Positions 21,035-30,098 of a DNA stretch of 64,000 bases are shown piece by piece. Source of the stretch: Rothia sp. (in: high G+C Gram-positive bacteria) (GTDB taxonomy: Bacteria > Actinomycetota > Actinomycetes > Actinomycetales > Micrococcaceae); NCBI GenBank assembly GCA_030529845.1, contig JAUMWB010000001.1, positions 310,001 to 374,000 on the forward strand. Reading direction: 5' to 3'. The stretch's first letter is position 1. Each line of letters begins with the position of its first letter. The notes under the pieces were generated by a model. The model did no database searches. It was not told the DNA's origin and was given only the letters and a program-made list of their open reading frames with translations. Position numbers and translations under genes: made by a program.

Positions 21035-21973
21035 ATGATAAGTGATGAGATTTTTACACACGTTAAACATAGAGATGAGTTGCTGAACGCGGGCGTATCT
21101 GACGCAACGCTAAGTTCTAAAGTACGTAAGGGAGAGCTATACAGGCTGAGGCCCGGTGTTTACTGCAATGAACAGTGGTGGTTGGGGCTGAAATATTATG
21201 AGCGGTATAGAGCTCATATATTTGCTGTATTTTTGGCAAATCCTGAAACAATATTTACTCATTTAGCTGCTGCAACGTTGCATGGGCTGGCAATTTTGAA
21301 TGTTCCAGAGCTCATTGATGTCCACACTCGGGTTCAGTCGAGGGGACGCGGCACGTTGATCCGTAAACACTATAGCTCCACTCCAGTGTCATCTGTTCAG
21401 ACATATGAGAGCGGTCTTAGAGCGACCTCAGTTATCCGAACAGTTGTTGATTGTGCTCGATTTCTTCCGCATAAGGATGCTGTTGTAGTTGCTGACAGCG
21501 CTTTGAACCAGGGGTTGGCTTCATATGACGTGCTTGCTGCGGCTTTACAGCAGGTCAGCGGATGGGGATATATCAAGTGTCGGCGGGTTGCCGAGACAAT
21601 GAGCCCACATGCAGAAAGCCCTGGTGAGACTCTGTTAAGGCTGATCCTTGTTGATGCTGGGCTGCCTTGGCCTGATGAGCAGATTCAGGTAGAGGTGCGC
21701 GGTAAGTCATTCAGGATTGATTTAGGGTATAAACACTTAAAAATTGCGCTTGAGTTTGATGGAAACATCAAATACACAGAGTTTGGTGCTCGAGTTGATC
21801 AAGAAAATCTGGAACGGTATCGCGAGTCTCTCCTTCAAAACGAGGGCTGGATTTTTCGACGGTATCGCTGGACTGATGTAAGGCAACGCCCGCACCAAAT
21901 TGTTAAAGAAATTAAGCGGGTTATCGAGCAGCAACAGCGTATGTACGGCACTGAAGAGAAACAGCCCGTGTAA
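21035..21973 (+). CDS. AbiEi-like HTH plus DUF559 (Vsr-like) domain protein
   Basis: Not a core gene. The N-terminal part (HVKHRDELLNAGVSDATLSS...LYRLRPGVYC) resembles the winged-helix domain of AbiEi-type antitoxins. The C-terminal part (RIDLGYKHLKIALEFDG...ENLERYRESLLQNEGWIFRRYRW) resembles the DUF559 family related to Vsr-type PD-(D/E)XK nucleases. Such fusions are common in actinobacteria and their function is unknown. The ATG at 21035 gives 312 residues; the frame is open back to 20873 and no strong ribosome-binding site settles the start. Base composition is more AT-rich than the neighbouring genes. Two 67-bp family-A palindromes flank it, and the stop codon overlaps the second. No AbiEii-type toxin is adjacent. 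Confidence 0.75.
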   Translation: MISDEIFTHVKHRDELLNAGVSDATLSSKVRKGELYRLRPGVYCNEQWWLGLKYYERYRAHIFAVFLANPETIFTHLAAATLHGLAILNVPELIDVHTRVQSRGRGTLIRKHYSSTPVSSVQTYESGLRATSVIRTVVDCARFLPHKDAVVVADSALNQGLASYDVLAAALQQVSGWGYIKCRRVAETMSPHAESPGETLLRLILVDAGLPWPDEQIQVEVRGKSFRIDLGYKHLKIALEFDGNIKYTEFGARVDQENLERYRESLLQNEGWIFRRYRWTDVRQRPHQIVKEIKRVIEQQQRMYGTEEKQPV

Positions 21974-22038
21974 GGGGACCTTAAAACTTAAAAGGGACCG
22001 CGTATTATGCGGTCCCTTTTAAGTTTTGCGGTCCCCTT
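21972..22038. repeat. 67-bp nested palindrome, family A, copy 2
   Basis: Same plan as copy 1 and the most symmetrical of the three: each arm is about 30 bases, and the two arms differ at only two positions around a 7-base centre. It begins with the last two bases of the TAA stop codon of the upstream gene and ends 20 bases before the ctaA stop codon. Its right half is identical to that of copy 1. Confidence 0.95.
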
Positions 22039-22058
22039 GGGGGCGGGAAGGAGGGAGA

Positions 22059-23222
22059 CTAGGACGTTAGGACGCGCCCTGCCGCCTTCTCGCGCGCAGC
22101 GGGGGACGATAGCACCAGCTGACGCTCAAACAGGGAAGACGCAGCCAGCGCAAAGATGCCCGACCCGATCAGGTGCATCTCCACCAGCCAGATTGGCAGC
22201 CCGTTAAAGTACTGGGTGTAGCCCACCACAGCCTGGTACCCCAGGACCACCAGCACAAAGACCAGAGACTTGCCGAAAATAGGTGCCCAGCCTTTCTGCT
22301 TCCACAGCACGAAGAAGCCCAGCACCGATGCACAGTAGACCCATACAAGAGTGCCGTGCATACGGGTCGCCCAGACGGGGTTGAAAGCGTGGCGGTGGGT
22401 TTCGGCGTCCCCGGCGTGCGGGCCGGTGCCGGTCGTTACCGTACCCATGAACATCAGGGCAACTACCAGCACCACACCGATCCAACCGAGTGCCCGCATG
22501 AGATGGGCGGACGCGGGGGCGTAGGCGTCCTCACCCCGAGACTGGCCAGCGGGGGAGAGACCTTCGCGGGCTGCAGTTCCCTCAAAGTAGCGGTAGACGC
22601 GGTTGAGGTAGATGCCGGCAAGCATAATCATGAGAGCTGAGAGCATGTAGTGGGCGGTAATCATCCAGGGGTTGAGACGCAGCCAGACCGAGATACCACC
22701 GACCACAGCCTGCACTGGAATACCCCAGAGCAGCAGCAGGGTGAGGTTGAAGAGGTCAGAATAGCGGGAGCGGGGGGCGACAAGGCCGCGTGATTCCAGC
22801 CAGGCGCCCAGTCCGCCAGCTTTGTAGGCCTCTGGGCGGGCACCAACGAGAAGTCCCCACAGGAAAGAGATGGGGGAAAGGCGCTTAGGGAATACCACTC
22901 CCAGCACCGCCAGGAAGGCAATCACGGTAACGGCGACCAGCACGAAGGTCAGCAGGCGGTTGCCGAATTCGACCATGCCGTGGATGCCCATTTCGGGGGT
23001 GGTGGTCCAGGAGCCGTCCGAGGTGCAGCGGGGCCAGGCGTCACAGCCCAGGCCGGAGCCGGTGAGACGGACGATACCGCCGGAAATAATCAGCACAATG
23101 TTGGCAATGGCTACAGCCCAGGCGGTCTTTTTGATCCAGCGGGTGTAGTGGCGGGGGATGAGGTGTTCACCCAGGGTAGTTGGCTGGTAGGTTCCAGCGG
23201 TGGGCGTGTGCGGGGTCGGCAT
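22059..23222 (-). CDS. ctaA: Haem A synthase
   Basis: COX15/CtaA membrane enzyme converting haem O to haem A for aa3-type oxidase. The protein has eight hydrophobic segments. Segment one contains IISGGIVRLTGSGLGCDAWP near residue 40 with the conserved Arg and Cys. HGMVEFGNRLLTFVL provides a haem-ligand His, and the second half has HRHAFNPVWATRMHGTLVWV and LVEMHLIGSGIFALA. The ATG at 23222 (MPTPHTPTAG) has AAGGAA upstream, giving 387 residues. The minus-strand neighbour upstream is an ABC exporter. Confidence 0.94.
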   Translation of the reverse strand: MPTPHTPTAGTYQPTTLGEHLIPRHYTRWIKKTAWAVAIANIVLIISGGIVRLTGSGLGCDAWPRCTSDGSWTTTPEMGIHGMVEFGNRLLTFVLVAVTVIAFLAVLGVVFPKRLSPISFLWGLLVGARPEAYKAGGLGAWLESRGLVAPRSRYSDLFNLTLLLLWGIPVQAVVGGISVWLRLNPWMITAHYMLSALMIMLAGIYLNRVYRYFEGTAAREGLSPAGQSRGEDAYAPASAHLMRALGWIGVVLVVALMFMGTVTTGTGPHAGDAETHRHAFNPVWATRMHGTLVWVYCASVLGFFVLWKQKGWAPIFGKSLVFVLVVLGYQAVVGYTQYFNGLPIWLVEMHLIGSGIFALAASSLFERQLVLSSPAAREKAAGRVLTS

Positions 23223-23263
23223 GGAGCGTTCCTTCACAAAGGTTGCGGACGGTCTGGGTCAGG

Positions 23264-24031
23264 CTAGGCTGACCATTTAAAGAATCGGGTGGCCAGGGCA
23301 GCAAAAAGAACTGTTGCTATCAGCAGGATCAGGTGGGGTAGCAGCAGGAAGCTGTGGTAGATGTAGTCCCCGCGCAGGGCGTTGCCCAGGGCTGCTGAGG
23401 GGAGCAGATCAATGATGGGGGATAGCCAGGTGGGGTAGCGGTCGGTGGGAATGAGAATGCCACCGGCTGCAGCCAGCAGTACCCAGGCCATGTTGACGAT
23501 GGCCAGGGTTGCTTCGGCGCGCACGGTACCGGCAATGAGTAGCCCTAGGGAGGTAAAGCAGGCTGCCCCCAGGAGCAGGGTGGGTAGGGACATGAGGACG
23601 CCGGGTACGGTGGCCGTCCAGCCCAACAGCTGGCCTAGTGCCCCTACCAGCAGGTACTGAATTAACAGGACGGAGAGCACTGCCAGTACCTTGCCCGCAA
23701 TGAGACCGCCCTTGCCCAGCGGGGTAGTAGATATGAAGCGTAGCACCCCGTAGCGGCGGTCGAAACCCGTGGCGATGCCCTGACCTGACAGGGCTGTGGA
23801 GAGCACGCAGAGGGCTAGAACACCGGGCACAGCTATATCGACGCGACTGACGCCGTAGCGGTTGGCCCAGGGGTCGAGAAAGCCCGTGTAGGCCAGGGCG
23901 AGCAGACCCATGATGGGGAAGGCGATGTTGAGCATGAGCTGCTCGCCGTTTTTGAGCATGGCAATCGTTTCGAACTTGCCCTGGGTGAGCACCCGGGTGA
24001 GGGTCGGTGCGGCTGTTGAGGTGGTACTCAT
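23264..24031 (-). CDS. ABC-2 type transporter permease
   Basis: Membrane component of an ABC exporter. The 255-residue protein has about six hydrophobic segments and the ABC-2 pattern, with a conserved GALGQLLGWTATVPGVLM region and a PTWLSPIIDLLPSAALGNALRGD segment before the last helix. The start ATG overlaps the stop of the ATPase gene upstream as ATGA, so the two are coupled. In mycobacteria a homologous ABC pair (Rv1457c-Rv1458c) lies in the same position between ctaA and sufR, so this is a conserved neighbour. Its substrate is unknown. Confidence 0.85.
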   Translation of the reverse strand: MSTTSTAAPTLTRVLTQGKFETIAMLKNGEQLMLNIAFPIMGLLALAYTGFLDPWANRYGVSRVDIAVPGVLALCVLSTALSGQGIATGFDRRYGVLRFISTTPLGKGGLIAGKVLAVLSVLLIQYLLVGALGQLLGWTATVPGVLMSLPTLLLGAACFTSLGLLIAGTVRAEATLAIVNMAWVLLAAAGGILIPTDRYPTWLSPIIDLLPSAALGNALRGDYIYHSFLLLPHLILLIATVLFAALATRFFKWSA

Positions 24032-25062
24032 CGGATATCCCTGCCTGATAGTTCGAGGAAGACGTCTTCTAGGGTGCGGTTGGCCAGGGAGAATTCGCCG
24101 GGCATGATGTCCCGGGCCGCCCAGTAGGCGGTGAGGTCGGCCAGATGCTGGGGGGTCAGCGGCCCGCTGAGCCGGTAGTGCCCCTCGGGGTTCTCCACCA
24201 GTTGGAGGGGGGAGTCTACCTGTGGCCAGATAGCTTCACGTGTGATGCCGGGTGGGGCGGTGAAGGTCAGGCAGCGGGAGTCGTCCTGCCCGCTAGCTAA
24301 TACCTGAGACATGGTGCCTGAGAGCACTACCCTGCCGTGCTCAATCATGTAGACGTAGTCGGCGATGCGCTGGGCGTCATCGAGCAGGTGGGTGGTGAGT
24401 ACAACGGCGACCCCGGCGTCGCGCTGTTCGCGGATAATGTCGAAGACGACGCTGCGGGATTGGGGGTCAAGCCCGGCGGTGGGCTCATCAAGGAAAAGAA
24501 TCTCAGGTCTACCGATGATTGCTGCAGCTAGGGCAAGGCGCTGTTTCTGCCCGCCTGAGAGTCTGCGAATACTGGTCCCGTTGTAAGCGTCGATTCCCAG
24601 GCGGCTGGCGAGGGCGTCAACGTCGAGGGGGTTGGTGTACATGCGGGCGATGTGCCGTAGGAGAGGTAGGGGGCGGGCGGAGGGGGGTAGGCCGCCGTCC
24701 TGAAGCATGATGCCGACCCTGGCCCGTAGCTCGGGTGAGGCGCTCCAGGGGTTTTGCCCCAGGAGGGAGATGTTGCCGCTGGTGGGCTTCAGTAGGCCCT
24801 GGGCGCAGGCTAGGGTGGTGGTTTTTCCGGCCCCGTTAGCTCCCAGCAGAACCGTAACTTGCCCAGGTTCAATGGTGAGGGAGAGATTGTTGACTGCCCG
24901 TTTGAGCCCTGCATCGGTCAGAGCTTCTGGGTGGGTGCGGGCGAAGTCTTTGGAGGGGGTGAAGTCCTTGACCAGGTTCTCGATGATGAGAGCGGCGGAC
25001 GCGGGCGCACTAGGTGCGCTCTCACGTGGGCTAAGGCTGGGGGGCAGGTGGTGTGTCGTCAC
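24028..25062 (-). CDS. ABC transporter ATP-binding protein
   Basis: Nucleotide-binding subunit for the downstream ABC-2 permease. Visible are Walker A VLLGANGAGKTTT near residue 71, the Q-loop VGIMLQDGGLPPS, signature RRLSGGQKQRLALAAAIIGR, Walker B EILFLDEPTAGLDPQ and the switch His in VVLTTHLLDDAQ. The protein begins with GTG at 25062 with no strong ribosome-binding site, so a start some codons downstream is possible. It is divergent from sufR. Drug export is often annotated for this type, but nothing in the sequence fixes the substrate. Confidence 0.88.
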   Translation of the reverse strand: MTTHHLPPSLSPRESAPSAPASAALIIENLVKDFTPSKDFARTHPEALTDAGLKRAVNNLSLTIEPGQVTVLLGANGAGKTTTLACAQGLLKPTSGNISLLGQNPWSASPELRARVGIMLQDGGLPPSARPLPLLRHIARMYTNPLDVDALASRLGIDAYNGTSIRRLSGGQKQRLALAAAIIGRPEILFLDEPTAGLDPQSRSVVFDIIREQRDAGVAVVLTTHLLDDAQRIADYVYMIEHGRVVLSGTMSQVLASGQDDSRCLTFTAPPGITREAIWPQVDSPLQLVENPEGHYRLSGPLTPQHLADLTAYWAARDIMPGEFSLANRTLEDVFLELSGRDIR

Positions 25063-25180
25063 CCGTCTATTCTAGCCCTTTCCTTTCGGCTCTGGGCGGA
25101 CGCCTGCCGCCGGGTGGGGGATTCATAGTGAGTTTTGACGCTGGGGTAGGGTAGGGAAGGAAACAGGTTTATTATGAATA

Positions 25181-25221
25181 GGTCATAATAGTTTGACCGG
25201 GTGTATTGCCGTAAATAGGTA
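25181..25221 (+). promoter_or_regulatory. Possible sufR promoter and operator
   Basis: An inverted repeat GGTCA-N8-TGACC at 25181-25198 overlaps a possible -35 box TTGACC (25193-25198), followed after exactly 17 bases by TAGGTA (25216-25221), a weak -10. An autoregulatory SufR site is expected here from other actinobacteria, but this repeat has not been shown to be one. Confidence 0.4.
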
Positions 25222-25292
25222 GCCCTTACTAGATTAAGGTGGTCCAATTACGACATACTTTACTTGTGTATTCCGCAGAGAAAGGCAGAACT

Positions 25293-26051
25293 GTGTCCAC
25301 TAAACCTGCCCGCCCTGCAGAAACAGAGGAACGCACGCGCGACCGCGTGCTCCAAGGAGTTCTCACTCACGGCCCTGTTTCTGCGGCCAAGCTGGGTGAG
25401 CTGCTCAGCCTCACCCCGGCAGCCGTCCGCCGCCATCTCGACGCGCTTGAAAAGAACAACCTCATCGAGGTTGCCTCCCACCGCCAGCACGGTGCAGGTG
25501 CCGGGCGCCCCGCCCGCCGCTACGTCATTGCCCCCCAGGGGCACAGCGAACTGGGTAACGACTACCTCGATATAGCTCGCGATGCCCTTACCATGCTCAA
25601 GGACGCCGTTGGCGAAGACGCCCTGCGCCAGTTCGCCTCAACCCGCGCCCACGACATGGCAGAGCGTTACCGCCCCATCGTCGAAGCGGCAGGGGGCGAC
25701 GTTTCAGCCCGTGCTGAGGCGCTAGCAGAGGCAATGACCCGTGACGGTTTTGTTGCCACCGCCAACGAAATGGCCCCGGCCGTAGGTATGCGGACCAAGC
25801 TACCCGATAACCTCCTGGCTTCCATCCAGCTCTGCCAGGGCCACTGCCCCGTACGAGATCTAGCCGAAGACTTCTCCGTCTTTTGTGACCAGGAAACCGA
25901 GATTATCTCTGAACTCCTCGGCGTCGATGTGCGCAGGCTCTCCACCATGGCAGGTGGCGCCCATGTCTGCACCACCCATATCCCGCTCGGCCGCCCACCG
26001 GCGTCCGCACCGCAGATCCCCGAAGAAACCCCAGGCGACACCGCCCCCTAA
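25293..26051 (+). CDS. sufR: SufR, Fe-S cluster-sensing repressor of the suf operon
   Basis: DeoR/ArsR-like winged-helix regulator that binds a Fe-S cluster and represses suf transcription. The N-terminal HTH is TPAAVRRHLDALEKNNLIEV near residue 40. The C-terminal half carries the cysteines expected to hold the cluster, in CQGHCPVRD, FSVFCDQET and HVCTTHIP. The GTG at 25293 has AAAGG upstream and gives MSTKPARPAET with 252 residues; the frame is open further upstream but without a ribosome-binding site. It stands first in the sufR-sufB-sufD-sufC-sufT series, as in mycobacteria. Confidence 0.92.
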   Translation: MSTKPARPAETEERTRDRVLQGVLTHGPVSAAKLGELLSLTPAAVRRHLDALEKNNLIEVASHRQHGAGAGRPARRYVIAPQGHSELGNDYLDIARDALTMLKDAVGEDALRQFASTRAHDMAERYRPIVEAAGGDVSARAEALAEAMTRDGFVATANEMAPAVGMRTKLPDNLLASIQLCQGHCPVRDLAEDFSVFCDQETEIISELLGVDVRRLSTMAGGAHVCTTHIPLGRPPASAPQIPEETPGDTAP

Positions 26052-26150
26052 ACTTTCCACCGGCAGGGCCTGCCCCGCAGAACCTCGCCACTGAGAAGAA
26101 GATTTCACTGACTTACCTCGGTGAAAACCAACCCACCAAGAAAGGCCGTA

Positions 26151-27608
26151 ATGACTGAACAGGTTGAGCGCACCGCCAACAACACCGTCATTTCAGAAAT
26201 TCTGGAGGCAAACCCCGAACTCGAAGGTATCGGTACCTACGAGTACGGCTGGGCTGACTCCGATGAAGCAGGCCAGGCTGCAAAGCGTGGTCTTGACGAA
26301 GATGTCGTGCGCGACATTTCAGCCAAGAAGAACGAACCCGAATGGATGCTGGACCTTCGCCTGAAGGCCCTCAAGTTCTTCGACCGCAAGCCCATGCCCA
26401 CCTGGGGTGCAGACCTCTCGGACATCGACTTCGATAACATCAAGTACTTCGTCCGCTCCACCGAGCGCCAGGCAGAAACCTGGGAAGAACTACCCGAAGA
26501 CATCCGCAACACCTACGAGAAGCTCGGTATCCCCGAAGCAGAACGTAACCGCCTGGTCGCCGGCGTTGCCGCCCAGTACGAGTCTGAGGTTGTCTACCAC
26601 CAGATCCGCGAAGACCTCGAAGCCCAGGGCGTTATCTTCCTGGACACCGACACCGCCCTCAAGGAACACCCCGAATTCTTCGAAGAATACTTCGGCTCCG
26701 TGATCCCCGCAGGCGATAACAAGTTTGCAGCTCTGAACACCGCCGTATGGTCAGGTGGCTCCTTCGTCTACGTCCCCCCGGGAGTTCACGTAGAGATCCC
26801 CCTACAGGCCTACTTCCGCATTAACACCGAGAACATGGGCCAGTTCGAACGTACCCTCATCATCGCTGACGAGGGCTCCTACGTTCACTACATCGAAGGC
26901 TGCACCGCCCCCATCTACAAGACCGACTCCCTGCACTCCGCGGTCGTTGAGATCATTGTGAAGAAGAACGCCCGCGTTCGCTACACCACCATTCAGAACT
27001 GGTCCAACAACGTCTACAACCTGGTGACCAAGCGCGCCATCGCCCACGAGGGTGCCACCATGGAATGGATTGACGGCAACATCGGCTCCAAGGTTACCCA
27101 GAAGTACCCCGCTGTCTACATGGTCGGCGAGCACGCTAAGGGTGAAACCCTCTCCATCGCTTTTGCCGGTGAGGGCCAGCACCAGGACACCGGTTCCAAG
27201 ATGGTTCACATCGCTCCTAACACCTCATCCACCATCGTGTCCAAGTCAGTGGCCCGTAACGGTGGCCGTGCCGCCTACCGTGGCCTGGTTCAGGTACGCG
27301 AAGGTGCATCCCACGCCAAGAGCTCGGTCGTCTGTGACGCCTTGCTCGTCGATACTATCTCCCGCTCCGATACCTACCCCTACGTAGATATCCGCGAGGA
27401 CGACGTCACCATGGGCCACGAGGCAACCGTCTCCCGCGTCTCAGAAGAGCAGCTCTTCTACCTGCAGCAGCGCGGCCTGCCCGAGGACGAAGCCATGGCC
27501 ATGATTGTGCGCGGCTTCGTGGAGCCTATCGCCCGCGAGCTGCCCATGGAATACGCCCTTGAACTCAACCGCCTGATCGAACTCCAGATGGAAGGATCCG
27601 TAGGCTAA
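26151..27608 (+). CDS. sufB: Fe-S cluster assembly protein SufB
   Basis: Scaffold subunit of the SufBCD complex. The 485-residue protein shows the family features: a [16 protein letters not shown] segment near residue 60, [20 protein letters not shown] near residue 200, and a C-terminal beta-helix with [20 protein letters not shown] and [20 protein letters not shown]. The ATG at 26151 follows AGAAAGG; the longer frame from 26121 lacks such a site. No intein is present, unlike in some mycobacterial SufB proteins. sufD starts 3 bases after its stop codon. Confidence 0.97.
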   Translation: MTEQVERTANNTVISEILEANPELEGIGTYEYGWADSDEAGQAAKRGLDEDVVRDISAKKNEPEWMLDLRLKALKFFDRKPMPTWGADLSDIDFDNIKYFVRSTERQAETWEELPEDIRNTYEKLGIPEAERNRLVAGVAAQYESEVVYHQIREDLEAQGVIFLDTDTALKEHPEFFEEYFGSVIPAGDNKFAALNTAVWSGGSFVYVPPGVHVEIPLQAYFRINTENMGQFERTLIIADEGSYVHYIEGCTAPIYKTDSLHSAVVEIIVKKNARVRYTTIQNWSNNVYNLVTKRAIAHEGATMEWIDGNIGSKVTQKYPAVYMVGEHAKGETLSIAFAGEGQHQDTGSKMVHIAPNTSSTIVSKSVARNGGRAAYRGLVQVREGASHAKSSVVCDALLVDTISRSDTYPYVDIREDDVTMGHEATVSRVSEEQLFYLQQRGLPEDEAMAMIVRGFVEPIARELPMEYALELNRLIELQMEGSVG

Positions 27609-27611
27609 ATT

Positions 27612-28859
27612 ATGGCTAACGCAGAAAACCAGGGTCACAACAACCCCGCGATTCCCGGTATGGACCAGGAAGGTGAAAAGCTCGCTACCGAGCTGGCCAC
27701 CGACGATACCATCCGCGTCTCAAAGCACAACACCGACAAGGTCGAGATTGACGGCTCCCGCGCCGAGCGCAAGACCTCCTACAAGGTCGAAGACTTCGCA
27801 GCCCTGACCGGCCGCGAGGAAGACTGGCGCTTCACCCCGCTCAAGCGCCTAGGCGGCCTGCACACCGATGAACTCACCGGTGCCGCACCCGCTGTAGAGG
27901 TCAATGCTCCCGCAGGCGTGCAGGTTGAAACCATCACCCGCGACGACGCCCGCATTGGCTCCGCCGGCATTCCCGAGGACCGTGTAGCGGCTAACGCCTG
28001 GAGCACCTTCTCAGAGGCAACCGCCATCACCGTTCCCGCCGAAGCCGAACTGGAAGGCCAGATTGAGGTTGCTATCAAGGGCACCCACAAGGACGCCGCA
28101 GCCCAGCACCTCTTCATCGAAACCAAGCCCTTCTCCAAGGCCGTTGTTGTACTGCGCCATACCGGCTCAGCTGTGCTTTCCCAGAACGTAGAGTTCAAGG
28201 TGGGCGACTCATCCTCCCTGACCGTCATCACCGTTCAGCAGTGGGAGGACGACGCAATCCATGCCTCAGCCCAGTACGCTGCTCTGGGGCGTGACGCTAA
28301 GTTCAAGCACGTCAACATCTCCCTCGGTGGCGACCTGGTGCGCGTCACCCCGTCCACCAAGTTCACCGCCCCCGGCGCTGAAACCGAGATGTACGGCCTC
28401 TACTTCGTCGATGCCGGCCAGCACATTGAGAACCGTCTCTTCGTGGCCCACACCGAGCCCAACTGTAAGTCCCGCGTCACCTACAAGGGTGCCCTGCAGG
28501 GCAAGGGTGCGCACTCGGTCTGGGTGGGCGATGTGCTCATCGGTAAGGATGCAGAAGGCACCGACACCTACGAGCTCAACCGCAACCTGATTCTCGAAGA
28601 CGGCCCCCGTGCTGACTCCGTGCCCAACCTGGAAATCGAAACCGGCCTGATTGAAGGCGCCGGCCACGCATCCACCACCGGTCAGCTCGATGAGCAGCAC
28701 CTCTGGTACCTGCAGGCTCGCGGCATTCCCGAAGCTGAAGCCCGCCGCCTGGTCGTCCGCGGCTTCCTCAACGAGATTATTCAGCAGATCCGCATCCCTG
28801 AGCTTGAAGAACAGCTCACCGATGCCCTCGAAGCTGAACTCGCGATTTCCAACAACTAA
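27612..28859 (+). CDS. sufD: Fe-S cluster assembly protein SufD
   Basis: SufB paralogue that forms the SufB-SufD heterodimer on the SufC ATPase. The 415-residue protein has KVEDFAALTGREEDWRFTPL near residue 56, a beta-helix core, and the C-terminal signature STTGQLDEQHLWYLQARGIP near residue 355, with the usual VVRGFLNEIIQQI tail. GGAAGGA lies within the end of sufB, so translation is coupled. The N-terminal 45 residues are low-complexity and polar. Confidence 0.95.
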   Translation: MANAENQGHNNPAIPGMDQEGEKLATELATDDTIRVSKHNTDKVEIDGSRAERKTSYKVEDFAALTGREEDWRFTPLKRLGGLHTDELTGAAPAVEVNAPAGVQVETITRDDARIGSAGIPEDRVAANAWSTFSEATAITVPAEAELEGQIEVAIKGTHKDAAAQHLFIETKPFSKAVVVLRHTGSAVLSQNVEFKVGDSSSLTVITVQQWEDDAIHASAQYAALGRDAKFKHVNISLGGDLVRVTPSTKFTAPGAETEMYGLYFVDAGQHIENRLFVAHTEPNCKSRVTYKGALQGKGAHSVWVGDVLIGKDAEGTDTYELNRNLILEDGPRADSVPNLEIETGLIEGAGHASTTGQLDEQHLWYLQARGIPEAEARRLVVRGFLNEIIQQIRIPELEEQLTDALEAELAISNN

Positions 28860-28889
28860 AGCTTTACCTTTTTACAGGAGAAACAAACT

Positions 28890-29648
28890 ATGGCAACCCT
28901 TGAAATCAAGGACCTCCACGTCTCCGTTATTCTGGACGACGAAAACACCAAGCCCATCCTCAAGGGCGTCAACCTCACCATCAACTCCGGTGAAATCCAC
29001 GCCATCATGGGCCCCAACGGTTCCGGTAAGTCAACCCTGGCTTCTACCATCGCTGGTCACCCCAAGTACCAGATTGATTCCGGCGAGATCTTGCTCGACG
29101 GCGAAGACGTCACCGAGATGTCTGTTGACGAGCGTGCCCGCGCCGGCCTCTTCCTGGCCATGCAGTACCCCGTTGAAATCCCCGGCGTCACCATGAGCAA
29201 CTTCCTGCGCTCGGCCAAGACCGCTGTTGACGGTGAAGCGCCCGCCCTGCGCACCTGGACCAAGGATGTTAAGGCAGCCATGGAGAACCTCTCCATCGAC
29301 CCCGCCTTCATCTCACGTAACGTCAACGAAGGCTTCTCCGGTGGTGAGAAGAAGCGCCACGAGATTCTGCAGCTGGAACTGCTCAAGCCCAAGTTCGGTA
29401 TTCTCGATGAGACCGACTCCGGTCTTGACGTTGATGCCCTCAAGGTCGTTTCTGAAGGCGTTAACCGCGCCCACCAGGCAAACGACATGGGCGTTATGCT
29501 GATTACCCACTACACCCGAATCCTGCGCTACATCAAGCCCCAGTTTGTTCACGTCTTCGTGGACGGCAAGATGGTAGACCAGGGCGGCTCCGAGCTCGCT
29601 GACCGTCTTGAAGAAGAAGGCTACGAGCGTTACCTGGCAGCCAAGTAA
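28890..29648 (+). CDS. sufC: Fe-S cluster assembly ATPase SufC
   Basis: ABC-type ATPase that drives SufBD. The 252-residue protein has Walker A IMGPNGSGKSTLAST near residue 36, the SufC-type signature FSGGEKKRHEILQLE, Walker B FGILDETDSGLDVDALK and the switch region MLITHYTRILRYI. AGGAG precedes the ATG. In most actinobacterial suf operons sufS and sufU follow here; in this window the next gene, only 35 bases on, is sufT. Confidence 0.97.
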   Translation: MATLEIKDLHVSVILDDENTKPILKGVNLTINSGEIHAIMGPNGSGKSTLASTIAGHPKYQIDSGEILLDGEDVTEMSVDERARAGLFLAMQYPVEIPGVTMSNFLRSAKTAVDGEAPALRTWTKDVKAAMENLSIDPAFISRNVNEGFSGGEKKRHEILQLELLKPKFGILDETDSGLDVDALKVVSEGVNRAHQANDMGVMLITHYTRILRYIKPQFVHVFVDGKMVDQGGSELADRLEEEGYERYLAAK

Positions 29649-29683
29649 GGCTAGCTGTCTCAACCGAGAGGACGGACACCACC

Positions 29684-30013
29684 ATGGCAGAAGCACCCGC
29701 TGGTGCCCCCAGCCAAGAGGCCATCGAAGAGGCCCTCATGAACGTGATTGACCCCGAACTGGGTGTCAATATCGTTGACCTGGGCCTGCTCTACGGTATG
29801 CGCTGGAATGACGAAGGCGCTCTCGTGCTCGACATGACCCTGACCACCGCCGCCTGCCCCCTGCAGGACGTCATCGAGGAACAGGTTCAGCAGAACCTGG
29901 AAAACATGATTGATGAGTGGCACGTGAACTGGGTTTGGATGCCCCCGTGGGGCCCCGAGCGCATTACCGAGGACGGCCGCGACCAGATGCGAGCCCTGGG
30001 CTTCAACATCTAA
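29684..30013 (+). CDS. sufT: SufT/PaaD-like (MIP18, DUF59) Fe-S maturation protein
   Basis: Small DUF59-family protein involved in Fe-S cluster transfer or maturation. The 109-residue protein starts with MAEAPAGAPS and has the family core VIDPELGVNIVDLGLLYGM near residue 21, a TTAACPLQDVIEEQV motif with the conserved Cys, and a WMPPWGPERITEDGRDQMR C-terminus. It is the last gene of the suf series and is followed by a strong terminator. Confidence 0.92.
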   Translation: MAEAPAGAPSQEAIEEALMNVIDPELGVNIVDLGLLYGMRWNDEGALVLDMTLTTAACPLQDVIEEQVQQNLENMIDEWHVNWVWMPPWGPERITEDGRDQMRALGFNI

Positions 30014-30035
30014 GGTAATTTAGACATAAATTATC

Positions 30036-30098
30036 AGGACGCCGCCCCGCACCTTCCCTGCCGTTGGGCAGGGGAGTGCGGGGTGGCGTCCTCGTTTT
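30036..30098 (+). terminator. Terminator of the suf operon with inverted GGACGCC ends
   Basis: A long stem with outer arms AGGACGCC (30036-30043) and GGCGTCCT (30085-30092), further pairing of CGCCCCGCAC with GTGCGGGGTG, and inner CCCTGCC with GGCAGGG. TTTT follows at 30095-30098. Confidence 0.9.
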
